Below are positions 1 through 6,944 of a stretch of DNA of 26,277 nucleotides, piece by piece. The DNA is from a virus: positions 1 to 26,277 of the IMG/VR virus record IMGVR_UViG_3300044859_000729; one strand, 5' to 3'. The position numbers were made by a program, and so were the translations under genes. How positions within the stretch are numbered: position 1 is the stretch's first letter; each line of letters begins with the position of its first letter. A model generated the notes under the pieces. The model saw nothing but the letters and a program-made list of their open reading frames with translations, was not told the DNA's origin and did not search any database.

Positions 1-741
1 AAAGGCGTTGCTTTGGCGCCATCGGTTACGAGGGAAATGCGGATTAGGGACCGCATGGAACGCGCGATGCAGGGCAAAAACGAGGCGTTTGATACAGAGG
101 ATGTTATTAATCGGATTGCCGCAGGCGAAAAGGTTGACATCAGCCCGAAAATGCTTCAAACGGTCCTGAGTTCAATGATTCTTCGCAAGGACCACCCCGA
201 TATTACCAATTTGAATTTGGCGAATACCCGTTTAATGTCGCAAGATAACTTGGGTATTGCAAGAGCAGACATGCCGCAAATTCCAACAAATAAAAAAGAA
301 GAGTTCTTGTCCTTGTTGGAAAGCCGCGGTGTGAAGGTCGCGCGCGAGGAAGTTAAGGCATCAGAGTTGAAGCCGATTCAGGCGGAAATTTCTGGCACAA
401 CGAGCGGTCAAATTATGGTTCGGATGATTACTGACCGTGAACCAGCGGAGATGCAAAGTTTTGTTGGGCAAGCAATCGTTGTTTCTAAGGACAACTATGT
501 CATTGACGGGCATCACCGTTGGGCGGCAAGTGTCGCTTTGGAATTGGCAGGCGAAGGTTCACGAAAGATGAAAATTCTTAAAGTGGACATGCCCCACGAG
601 CAGTTGATTGGTGTAACAAAAAAGTGGAACGAATCGCAAGGTATCAAGGGTTTAGAGTTGGGACAAAACAACCCGAAAGACCCTGACATGAGCAAAGCCC
701 GCCTGTTGAAAATGATTGATTTGATTGTGGCAGGCGAATAG
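1..741 (+). CDS. ParB/sulfiredoxin-like domain protein, 5' end cut by window
   Basis: The reading frame is open from base 1, so the gene probably starts upstream; TTG at 13 and ATG at 37 are possible internal starts only. Counting codons from base 1, a segment DNLGIxRxDMPQ lies near 83-93 and the signature VSKDNYVIDGHHRWAA at 161-176. The latter matches the ParB N-terminal/sulfiredoxin fold nucleotide-binding motif (hydrophobic-D-G-x-H-R). ParB-like proteins bind or cleave DNA or hydrolyse nucleotides; here the activity is unknown. The same two segments recur in the gene at 3109, so the two are paralogues. The stop overlaps the GTG of the next gene (TAGTG). Placed just before the prohead protease gene, it could be the C-terminal domain of a portal or MuF-type protein lying outside the window; this cannot be seen. 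Confidence 0.75.
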   Translation, partial: KGVALAPSVTREMRIRDRMERAMQGKNEAFDTEDVINRIAAGEKVDISPKMLQTVLSSMILRKDHPDITNLNLANTRLMSQDNLGIARADMPQIPTNKKEEFLSLLESRGVKVAREEVKASELKPIQAEISGTTSGQIMVRMITDREPAEMQSFVGQAIVVSKDNYVIDGHHRWAASVALELAGEGSRKMKILKVDMPHEQLIGVTKKWNESQGIKGLELGQNNPKDPDMSKARLLKMIDLIVAGE

Positions 742-2894
742 TGGAACCGTTTATGGATGAAACCGTTGATGACATGCAAGAGGTTCAGGATTGGCTTGAC
801 GGCAAAATCTCGTGGATGGAAATGAGCGAGCCTGTCCGCGATGCGATTGATGAGGTCATGTTGGAGGAATCGGAAACGGAAGAGCCAATAGAGGAACCGT
901 CCGAAGAGCCACCTTTCACCGCAGAAATTGTTAAATCAAAAGAACTTGAATTGCTGCATAAGGCTGACGACGAACACCGTTTCACTTTGGGTCCTTGGTA
1001 TATACCGAACCGATACGACGCCCATGGCGAGTGGACGGACGCGGATGAACTTCAAAAATCTCTTTGGGAGTATGTCAAATCTGGTGACAGAGGTATCCGC
1101 TTGCAGCACAACAAAGACATTGTGGCAGGCGAATGGTTGGAGGCTATGTCTTTCCCTGTGCCTGTAACGATTGGCATGACCAAGGATGCGAACCCAAAAC
1201 AGGTGACATATCCTTCGGGAACAGTATTTCTGGGTGTCCAGTGGAAACCGTGGGCTTGGGAGTTGGTGAAGGCAGGAAAGATTCAGGGCTTTTCTATTGG
1301 TGGCGCAGCAGCACGAATTGAAATGGGGATGCCTGAGGGTATGGCTAAAGCCTCTTTCGGCGGTGACCGTAGCGCTGCTGGTCGTTACGCGGCTGAGCAG
1401 AGATGGCAGAACCGTTCAAGGGTTGCACAGGCAACTGCTCGCTATCGCGCGGTTGGGCGACAGGGTATTTTCGGTGCGGGCGCACGGCTCGCTGAGGCTC
1501 AGAGGCGGAAAGAGGAGCGCGAACGAACAGGCGTTGAGAAACCTAATCTGATTGACCGCATCAAATACTATTTCAGCGAGGATTACACCAACCCTAAACC
1601 GCTGGCAGACATTGACCGTGAGGACAGACAGCGCATTTTGGCTCAAAGGCGTGACCGATTGAGCGGTCCGATGGAACGCCGAGGCAACATTGATGCGATT
1701 TACCTTCCTTCTGGTAGAACTGCCATTGTTCAAGGAGGCAAGATTTCCACCACCCCGTTTGCAGGCGCGACTATTCGCCGTGGAAGCGGCTACAAGGGCA
1801 AGATGAAGAAGTCCGACGAACAAGTCAGGGCGTCGGTAATAGTTAATGCCCGTATTGAGGCATTTCGTAAGGCTTCGTTTGGTGGTGACCGTTCCGCGGC
1901 TGGCAGGTACGCCGCGAACATGCGATGGATGAATGAAACGCAGATGCCAAGAATCAAGATGACTGGAATGGGCGAATACGATTTTCCGTCTACGCCAAGC
2001 GGGGTAAGCATTGGGCGTTTAGCACCAAGTTTGTTATCGCATTGTGATTTTGATTCGGTTGCTTCAGAGTTGGATGCTAAAGGCTTGACGATGGACAGCG
2101 CTCAAACGCCGTTGATTGTTTACAGTCATCTATCAAGGGAACGACAAAAGCAGTGGATGTCCGAAGTTAACAGTTCCCTAGAAGGCGTCCCAACGCACCC
2201 AGACCGCGGCTCACAAGTATTTGTATTGGGCGGCGGCGGAGGAGCAGGGAAAAGTTCAAGTCCGAAAGGTACAATACCTTCAGATGGGAAAGACAACACG
2301 CCGAGGGAAGCGGTGTTGGTTGACTCGGATGAGACCAAAAAGCGTCTCGCTGCTTACAGTGCGCTTCAGAACTCAACAGCCAAAGACCAAAAAGATGCCG
2401 CCTCTTTTGTGCATGAGGAATCCTCAATGATTGCGGCAATGACAACGACTGCCGCTATCCAAACCAAGCGGGATGTGATTCTTGACGGCACCTTTGACAA
2501 CGGCGCACCAAAATCTTTGGCGAAATTAGATTTGATGAGAGGTCTTGGAGCAGAGAAGATTACGGGACTGTTCTTCTCATGCGATACCGATACGGCTCAA
2601 GCCCGCGCCCAGAAACGCTATAAGGATGCTAAAGCGCGCGGAGAAAAGGCACGGTTCGTTCCTGCTCCACCGCTCCGCAAAGCACATGTTTCGGTGTCCA
2701 AGAACTTCCCCGAGTATGTGGCGTCTGGTAAGTTTGACTCAATTACTTTGACTGATACAAACGGCAAACAAGGCGAAGAGTTCCAGATGTTTACTTGGGA
2801 CCGAACTAAAGGCTCAACGGTTATCAACGAAGCCGCCTACCAACGGTTCCTTGATAAAGCGAATGACCCAATAAATAAGCGAGGTAGCAAGTAA
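741..2894 (+). CDS. XkdF-type prohead protease fused to zeta-toxin-like kinase
   Basis: This is a 717-residue two-headed protein. After an acidic N-terminus (1-58), residues about 60-195 resemble the XkdF-type phage serine protease (Peptidase_S78_2); H123 in RLQHN and S185 in GFSIGG are candidate catalytic residues. Two copies of KASFGGDRSAAGRYAA..RW follow at 203-222 and 377-396, separated by a basic linker. Residues about 490-690 look like a zeta-toxin P-loop kinase: Walker A GGGGGAGKSS (497-506), VDSDETKKRL (527-536), HEESS (558-562) and ILDGTFDN (580-587). Prohead proteases trim scaffold and capsid during head maturation; zeta kinases phosphorylate UDP-sugars and can poison cell-wall synthesis. 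The GTG start overlaps the previous stop; ATG 753 is an alternative. No obvious zeta antitoxin adjoins it. The protease call is good, the kinase call strong at fold level, its substrate unknown. Confidence 0.82.
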   Translation: MEPFMDETVDDMQEVQDWLDGKISWMEMSEPVRDAIDEVMLEESETEEPIEEPSEEPPFTAEIVKSKELELLHKADDEHRFTLGPWYIPNRYDAHGEWTDADELQKSLWEYVKSGDRGIRLQHNKDIVAGEWLEAMSFPVPVTIGMTKDANPKQVTYPSGTVFLGVQWKPWAWELVKAGKIQGFSIGGAAARIEMGMPEGMAKASFGGDRSAAGRYAAEQRWQNRSRVAQATARYRAVGRQGIFGAGARLAEAQRRKEERERTGVEKPNLIDRIKYYFSEDYTNPKPLADIDREDRQRILAQRRDRLSGPMERRGNIDAIYLPSGRTAIVQGGKISTTPFAGATIRRGSGYKGKMKKSDEQVRASVIVNARIEAFRKASFGGDRSAAGRYAANMRWMNETQMPRIKMTGMGEYDFPSTPSGVSIGRLAPSLLSHCDFDSVASELDAKGLTMDSAQTPLIVYSHLSRERQKQWMSEVNSSLEGVPTHPDRGSQVFVLGGGGGAGKSSSPKGTIPSDGKDNTPREAVLVDSDETKKRLAAYSALQNSTAKDQKDAASFVHEESSMIAAMTTTAAIQTKRDVILDGTFDNGAPKSLAKLDLMRGLGAEKITGLFFSCDTDTAQARAQKRYKDAKARGEKARFVPAPPLRKAHVSVSKNFPEYVASGKFDSITLTDTNGKQGEEFQMFTWDRTKGSTVINEAAYQRFLDKANDPINKRGSK
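1347..1406 (+). repeat. AGRYAA motif, copy 1
   Basis: Codes for KASFGGDRSAAGRYAAEQRW, residues 203-222 of the protease-kinase protein, directly after the protease domain. First of four copies in this region (others at 1869, 3307 and 4365). Confidence 0.9.
1869..1928 (+). repeat. AGRYAA motif, copy 2
   Basis: Codes for KASFGGDRSAAGRYAANMRW, residues 377-396 of the same protein, ahead of the kinase domain. Its DNA differs from copy 1 at many third codon positions (for example GGTGGT against GGCGGT) while the protein is nearly identical, which points to selection on the peptide rather than a recent DNA copy. Confidence 0.9.
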
Positions 2895-3109
2895 TGGATT
2901 GGGAACGAGTCAAGTATTTTGCGGTCGCTATTGTCGGCGGGAGAAGTAAGGCAGATTTGGCTAAACAGGGCTATTTCGTGGATGCGACAGATGAAGATGC
3001 TTGGGCTTTGGCGTCATCGCAACCGCAACGCTACGCGGACGAGGAAGTTGAATCAGACATTGGTGTATGTGCGGCATTGCCGCCAGAGATTTTGGAGCAG
3101 TTGGTCTGA
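2894..3109 (+). CDS. Small hypothetical protein, 71 aa
   Basis: Not recognised. The ATG overlaps the previous stop (TAATG), with a GAGG nine bases upstream as a plausible ribosome site, and its own stop overlaps the next start (TGATG), so it is translationally coupled on both sides. The protein is acidic. Its first half (VAIVGGRSKADLAKQGYFVDATDEDAWALA) looks like a small alpha/beta unit, and it ends in a helix. No Cys, no membrane segment, no signal peptide. Its position between two effector-like genes would fit a small partner or immunity-type protein, but nothing in the sequence proves that. Confidence 0.7.
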   Translation: MDWERVKYFAVAIVGGRSKADLAKQGYFVDATDEDAWALASSQPQRYADEEVESDIGVCAALPPEILEQLV

Positions 3110-4149
3110 TGTCATGCGATTGTGGTTGCAGCGGTTCTGACCCGATTAGCAAAGGTCAAAGAGACATTCTTGATGGTTTACGCGAAGGCGTCCTATGGGA
3201 TTTGCCTCAAACCGATTGGGATGTGGTCGTTGCTCAAGTAGAAGAAGTAGGCGACATCCGCAAAACAACTGGTTCAGTGCAAACAATTTTGTATGGCGCT
3301 ATCCGTAAAGCAAGCCAAGGTTTCGGCGGGGACCGTTCAGCGGCAGGTCGTTATGCGGCGGAGCAGCGTTGGAAAAATCAGCAACGGAAACAACAGATGG
3401 CTCAAGGAATGACGCCCACAACACCAATGGGTAATGCTCCACAAAAACCTCAAGCAGAGGTGATGACGGACAACCCGAAAGAAGCATTGGATGCTTTGCG
3501 CCAAGGCAAAACCGTCGCAATGGGTGATGCCAAACAGGTCAACACACTTATTGAAGAACTGCACAAATTCACCAAAGAGGCAAAAGCCAAAGGCGAAAAA
3601 GTCAAACTCAATCTCTGCAAAGTTTCGGTCCCCGGGACGAATCTGTTTTGCGGTAATTCGTTGACTGGTCCAGATGGCAAACCTATTCCGCGAGACAAAA
3701 TGCCGCAGTTGGCTGGCAAACCTAAGAAGGGTTCTCCTGTTGATGACCCGAAAAAGTTTCCTGTTGACAAGGACGGCGAAGTCAATGTTGGTGAGGCGTT
3801 TGAAAAACATCTTGAAGGAAAAGGCATCGGAACAAAAATCCGTGAAGTTCCAGCCAACATGTTGAAGGCGTCGCAAAGCGAACTTAAAGGAAGCAATGTT
3901 GCTTTTATGATGAGTCCAGAGGGTCAAAAGGCTGTTGGTCTTGACACAAACACCATTTATGTGTCCAAGGATGGTTATGTTATTGACGGTCACCATCGTT
4001 GGGCTGCAAAAGTTGGCTTGGATGGTTCGGACGGCAAATTGGGTGACATGAAGATGAAGGTAAAAGTTATTGACATGCCGATTCAGGATGTTTTGCGGGA
4101 GGCTAATGCGTTTACCTCCATCATGGGCATTGAACCAAAGAGCGCATAA
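3109..4149 (+). CDS. Second ParB-like domain protein with AGRYAA motif
   Basis: The start at 3109 is chosen because it overlaps the previous stop (TGATG) and has GGAG about 10 bases upstream; an in-frame ATG at 3067 would overlap the previous gene by 43 bases. The protein has 346 residues. It starts with a CDCGC cluster (3-7), then an N-terminal domain (about 13-66) shared with the next gene, then the AGRYAA motif (67-88, with a two-residue insert), a Gln/Lys-rich linker, and a C-terminal domain. That domain has CKVSVPGTNLFCGN near 170, IPRDKMPQ, and VSKDGYVIDGHHRWAA at 285-300, the ParB/sulfiredoxin-like signature, matching the first gene of the window. A 47-base gap follows. Biochemical activity is unknown; DNA binding, nuclease or nucleotide hydrolysis are all possible for this fold. 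Confidence 0.78.
   Translation: MSCDCGCSGSDPISKGQRDILDGLREGVLWDLPQTDWDVVVAQVEEVGDIRKTTGSVQTILYGAIRKASQGFGGDRSAAGRYAAEQRWKNQQRKQQMAQGMTPTTPMGNAPQKPQAEVMTDNPKEALDALRQGKTVAMGDAKQVNTLIEELHKFTKEAKAKGEKVKLNLCKVSVPGTNLFCGNSLTGPDGKPIPRDKMPQLAGKPKKGSPVDDPKKFPVDKDGEVNVGEAFEKHLEGKGIGTKIREVPANMLKASQSELKGSNVAFMMSPEGQKAVGLDTNTIYVSKDGYVIDGHHRWAAKVGLDGSDGKLGDMKMKVKVIDMPIQDVLREANAFTSIMGIEPKSA
3307..3372 (+). repeat. AGRYAA motif, copy 3
   Basis: Codes for a KASQGFGGDRSAAGRYAAEQRW-type segment, residues 67-88 of the second ParB-like protein. It sits exactly at the boundary between the N-terminal domain and the linker to the ParB-like domain. Confidence 0.9.
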
Positions 4150-4196
4150 CCTTGGTCAACCCTCTTGCGGGCGGGTGCTTGTAACATCGGACAACC

Positions 4197-5036
4197 ATGA
4201 AACAGTCGGACCGTATTCTTTTGGATGGTTTGCGCTCAACAGTGCTTGCCGATATTCCACAAAGTCATTGGGAGGAAGTTGAAAAAGCGGTTGAGGACGC
4301 GGGCGATGTACGCGAGGTTTCGGGTTATGCGCGCACGATTGTTTTTGATGCGATTGAGGTAGCGAAGGCGTCTTTCGCCACGCGCTCAGAAGCAGGTCGT
4401 TATGCAGCCAACATGCGTTGGCGTGGTTCTGTTTCGCAGGGCGGTGTGGCGGCTAATGAGGCTCGGATGGCTGAAAACGCTCGTCTAGGTCGCGGCGCCG
4501 ACAATCCCGCGCGCGGGGGCATCAGCGAGGAACAACTGCGCCGTAAGTTTGACCGCTATGGCGATGGTGAAGGTCCGCAAAACACAAGAGAAGAATTGCA
4601 AGGCTTCATTGACAGGGGCTACACAACGCGCGACCAGATGAACGAGTACGACCAAAAAGTTCTTGACGGGAAGATTTCTGGCGGTGAAAGAAAGTATACG
4701 GGCGAACCATCAGATAAAAAACCGTTTCTTGACTTAACCGACATTGACCCAAGCGGAAGTATGGAATCAGGTTCGGCAAAGCCAGCAAAAGATGATTTGA
4801 CAGAAAAGTTGCCTAAGGCTTATCAGCGCGTAATTAGCAGAGCAGCCAAAACAAAACAAGGCTATTTGAAAACCGTTGATGAATTGGATTCTGTGAAACG
4901 AGAACGCAAAAATGAGATAAAAACTGCAATGAGTGAGGGATTTACTCGCGCCGAAGCAAAAGCGGGAGTTGATGAATACATTGCAATTTTGGAACAGGCA
5001 ATTAGCGCCAGCAAATTTAACGATGAAAAAAAGTAG
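4197..5036 (+). CDS. Unknown protein with duplicated N-terminal domain and AGRYAA motif
   Basis: 279 residues, no known family recognised. Residues 2-56 align with residues about 13-66 of the upstream protein (DRILLDGLRSTVLADIPQSHW against QRDILDGLREGVLWDLPQTDW, and GDVREVSGYARTIVFDAI against GDIRKTTGSVQTILYGAI), so the two arose by duplication. KASFATRSEAGRYAANMRW follows at 57-75, a variant lacking GGD. The remainder is charged: a low-complexity stretch, PFLDLTDIDPSG near 180, and a helical, probably coiled-coil end (about 215-279). The C-terminal part has no ParB or kinase signature. The ribosome site is weak (CGGACAACC before ATG). It may be a third cargo or effector variant built on the same N-terminal platform. 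Confidence 0.72.
   Translation: MKQSDRILLDGLRSTVLADIPQSHWEEVEKAVEDAGDVREVSGYARTIVFDAIEVAKASFATRSEAGRYAANMRWRGSVSQGGVAANEARMAENARLGRGADNPARGGISEEQLRRKFDRYGDGEGPQNTREELQGFIDRGYTTRDQMNEYDQKVLDGKISGGERKYTGEPSDKKPFLDLTDIDPSGSMESGSAKPAKDDLTEKLPKAYQRVISRAAKTKQGYLKTVDELDSVKRERKNEIKTAMSEGFTRAEAKAGVDEYIAILEQAISASKFNDEKK
4365..4421 (+). repeat. AGRYAA motif, copy 4 (variant)
   Basis: Codes for KASFATRSEAGRYAANMRW, residues 57-75 of the 279-residue protein. ATRSE replaces GGDRSA; the AGRYAAxxRW core is unchanged, marking the core as the constrained part. Confidence 0.88.
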
Positions 5037-5045
5037 TTTGATAAA

Positions 5046-5243
5046 ATGGTTGACAGTGAGGCTTTGCCACCAGCAATAGAGGCGTGGGTTAAGCAACTTT
5101 TAGACCCAGCGTTTGTAGCGTTGATTCGCGCTCAACCTTATGAAAGAGTTGATGTTCGTTTGTCGGCATCAAAGAGTCGTGTCTCGCGCTCACCGCAGAT
5201 AATTCTTAACGGTGGACAGTTAGAGTACATTGATGCAAATTAA
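5046..5243 (+). CDS. Small hypothetical protein, 65 aa
   Basis: Not recognised. It begins nine bases after the previous stop and ends the first gene block. The protein has a predicted helix (PPAIEAWVKQLLDPAFVALIRAQ) followed by a basic strand region (ERVDVRLSASKSRVSRSPQIIL) and NGGQLEYIDAN. No clear ribosome site precedes the ATG, so expression would depend on coupling to the upstream gene. The length and coding-like composition support it modestly. Confidence 0.55.
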   Translation: MVDSEALPPAIEAWVKQLLDPAFVALIRAQPYERVDVRLSASKSRVSRSPQIILNGGQLEYIDAN

Positions 5244-5337
5244 CTTTTTGTAAATTTTTTAAGGCATACCAGCATTGAACCGACTTTTCGGAATCGTGCC
5301 ATTTGGCGTGTTTTTTGGAAATCGTAAAAAGTGCATT
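5244..5337. other. AT-rich gap between gene blocks
   Basis: AT-rich gap with T-runs at about 5244-5260 and a small inverted repeat CCGA-CTTT-TCGG (5280-5291). There is no GC-rich stem followed by a T-run, so it is not called a terminator. It separates the structural/effector block from the insert with its own promoters. Confidence 0.5.
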
Positions 5338-5346
5338 TGGTAGAAT
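5338..5346 (+). promoter_or_regulatory. Candidate extended -10 promoter
   Basis: TGGTAGAAT is an extended -10 (TGn plus TAGAAT). A -35 is poor: TTGGAA at 5315-5320 is 20 bases away. Transcription from here would give a very short leader carrying AAGGAGG (5355-5361) before the ATG at 5365. Seen as a plausible but unproven promoter. Confidence 0.4.
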
Positions 5347-5364
5347 GTGTATGGAAGGAGGAAC

Positions 5365-5718
5365 ATGGACCAAATCACAAAGGTGAGAGAAGCGATAGAA
5401 ACTTATGGGCGTCCGATGTGGGTTGCCTATACAACGAAGCAGGAGCGTGATGCTATTGCTGGGGATGTGTTGGCTGAGATGCTGGCGGGGGCAAGGAGAG
5501 AGGTGCCGAGGGATGAGCGGTACCGAACCTTGATGCGTTGGGCGGAAGCCAATGTGTTCGCGGAGGTCACTACCAAGATGGTGATGGAGATGGCTGAGGT
5601 GAGCAGGGCTACAGCCCTGAAGTTGGTTGGGGAACGCCCCGATGTGTTCAAGCCATTGAAGCGCGGTGTTTGGGAAGTGCGGGATGCGACTGCCGATAGG
5701 CAGGCTGACCGAGCCTGA
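5365..5718 (+). CDS. Small helical protein with winged-helix-like C-terminus
   Basis: 117 residues from the ATG at 5365, chosen for the strong AAGGAGG three bases upstream; an in-frame GTG at 5347 would put that ribosome site inside the gene. Residues 1-60 are helical and charged. Residues about 70-108 (TTKMVMEMAEVSRATALKLV, then ERPDVFKPLKRGVWEVRD) have the pattern of a helix-turn-helix followed by a beta wing ending in a Trp strand, as in winged-helix DNA-binding proteins. It could be a phage regulator. AGG and AGA arginine codons appear here more than in the neighbouring capsid genes, suggesting a separate origin. Family membership is not certain. Confidence 0.65.
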   Translation: MDQITKVREAIETYGRPMWVAYTTKQERDAIAGDVLAEMLAGARREVPRDERYRTLMRWAEANVFAEVTTKMVMEMAEVSRATALKLVGERPDVFKPLKRGVWEVRDATADRQADRA

Positions 5719-5747
5719 TTGACAGAGGGGCAGGGACGGGATACACT
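5719..5747 (+). promoter_or_regulatory. Sigma70-type promoter TTGACA-N17-TACACT
   Basis: A perfect -35 TTGACA (5719-5724) and a -10 TACACT (5742-5747) are separated by exactly 17 bases. Initiation would fall near 5754, giving a leader of about 15 bases that carries GGAGGAGGG (5756-5764) before the ATG at 5769. The -35 begins right after the previous gene's stop. The same layout recurs at 13976-14004. Confidence 0.85.
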
Positions 5748-5768
5748 GAGGGTATGGAGGAGGGAACC

Positions 5769-6944
5769 ATGACCGAAGAACTCAGAAAATATAGGACTTA
5801 CGCAAGCGAGGAAGAGGCGCTCATTGAGCGTTTTGAGAAACTCGCTAAGCGCGCCAAGAAGTTGGGTGTTGAGCCTCCCCGCTTTGAGGTGGTCAACAGA
5901 TACGAGGCAGAGTACACCCCTCTTGTCGGCAAAAAGTTTCCTGTCGCCGCTATTGAGTACATCATTCACGAGGCAAAGGTTGCCCTTGAAGGTGGCTGGC
6001 AATTCATCGGTGTCATTGAGCGTGGTGCCGAAGCCAACATCGTGTTGGGTTTGAAGGAACACGCCGAACTGTTCAAGCAGTTCCAAAAAGTTGACCTCGT
6101 TTGTGAGCATTGCCAACTGAAGAGGCAACGGGCTAAGACCCTGATTGTCCGCAACGAAGTTGGTGAGGTCAAGCAGATTGGTGTTGACTGTGTTCGCGAC
6201 TTCCTCGGTCACGAGCCACCTCGCTTGTGGGAATTTTTCGCTGAGGACGAGTATCCAGATACAGACTTCCGTGAGATGGAAAGCGATTTCCGCACACTTC
6301 ATTCCGCTTGGGAATATGTCCTAACGGCATTTCGCATTGCTGAAGTCAGAGGTTTCACCGCAACTCGCGATGCCGATGGCATGTTGTTGCAAAACAGCAC
6401 CAAGGATTTGGTACAGGATGCTTTGAGGAGCAGGGAAGAGTTGGCAAAGTATCCGCTCGGTGACGAGGTTTACCAAAAGGCTGAAGCCGCATTTGACTGG
6501 ATTGTCAAACTTGAAACGGATGACACTTTCCTTCAAAGCCTAAAGCAGATTGTACTTACGGGTTTCCCGAAGCCAAAGTACATTGGTATTCTTGTGAGCA
6601 TCGTAAAAGCACACCCTCGGTTCCTTCAAGGTGAAGAGGTCGCCAAAAAACAGGTTGAGGAGCAGGCGAAACTTACGCAGGTAGTTGAAGGCAAGCAGGA
6701 AATCGTTGGTGTGGTCCTCACCCAATACTGGAAAGATACGGATTACGGTATGCGACAGGTAATGGTCGTGTTGGATGACCGCGGCTTCAAGGTGTGGGGA
6801 ACGGTTCCCGCAAGCATTGACCCGAAGGAGGGCTACCGTGTTAAATTCAGCGCTGGTGTTTCGGCTGGCAACGAATTTGGTTTCGGTTTCTTTTCCCGCC
6901 CAACAAAAGCAGTAATCCTAGATGAACCAAAGGTGGCATTATGA
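5769..6944 (+). CDS. Cys-containing protein with OB-like C-terminal domain
   Basis: 391 residues. ATG 5769 is preferred over ATG 5754 because GGAGGAGGG lies between them. A charged helix opens the protein. The central part contains CEHC (112-115), KRQRAKTLIVRNEVGEVKQIG, C141 and H148 in CVRDFLGHE, a possible zinc site of the CxxC...C...H type; I have a general memory of a similar 'C.hC...R..T..v....g..kqvG..C..dFlG' pattern in phage proteins of unknown function. The end (about 300-391) is beta-rich, with VGVVLTQYWKDTDYGMRQVMVVLD and a FGFGFFSRPTKAVI tail, resembling an OB-fold nucleic-acid-binding domain. A role in DNA or RNA metabolism is inferred. It has its own strong promoter and overlaps the next gene by ATGA. 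Confidence 0.75.
   Translation: MTEELRKYRTYASEEEALIERFEKLAKRAKKLGVEPPRFEVVNRYEAEYTPLVGKKFPVAAIEYIIHEAKVALEGGWQFIGVIERGAEANIVLGLKEHAELFKQFQKVDLVCEHCQLKRQRAKTLIVRNEVGEVKQIGVDCVRDFLGHEPPRLWEFFAEDEYPDTDFREMESDFRTLHSAWEYVLTAFRIAEVRGFTATRDADGMLLQNSTKDLVQDALRSREELAKYPLGDEVYQKAEAAFDWIVKLETDDTFLQSLKQIVLTGFPKPKYIGILVSIVKAHPRFLQGEEVAKKQVEEQAKLTQVVEGKQEIVGVVLTQYWKDTDYGMRQVMVVLDDRGFKVWGTVPASIDPKEGYRVKFSAGVSAGNEFGFGFFSRPTKAVILDEPKVAL

Noticed and set aside
3067-3108. In-frame ATG at 3067 as start of the second ParB-like gene
   Set aside because: It would overlap the upstream gene by 43 bases, while ATG 3109 gives the usual TGATG overlap and has GGAG upstream.
3337-3996. Minus-strand 219-codon open frame
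   Set aside because: It mirrors the second ParB-like gene; its Phe/Arg/Cys-rich product is typical of antisense reading.
5427-6302. Minus-strand 291-codon open frame across two genes and a promoter
   Set aside because: It lies opposite two better supported genes with strong ribosome sites and runs against the otherwise uniform + strand organisation.
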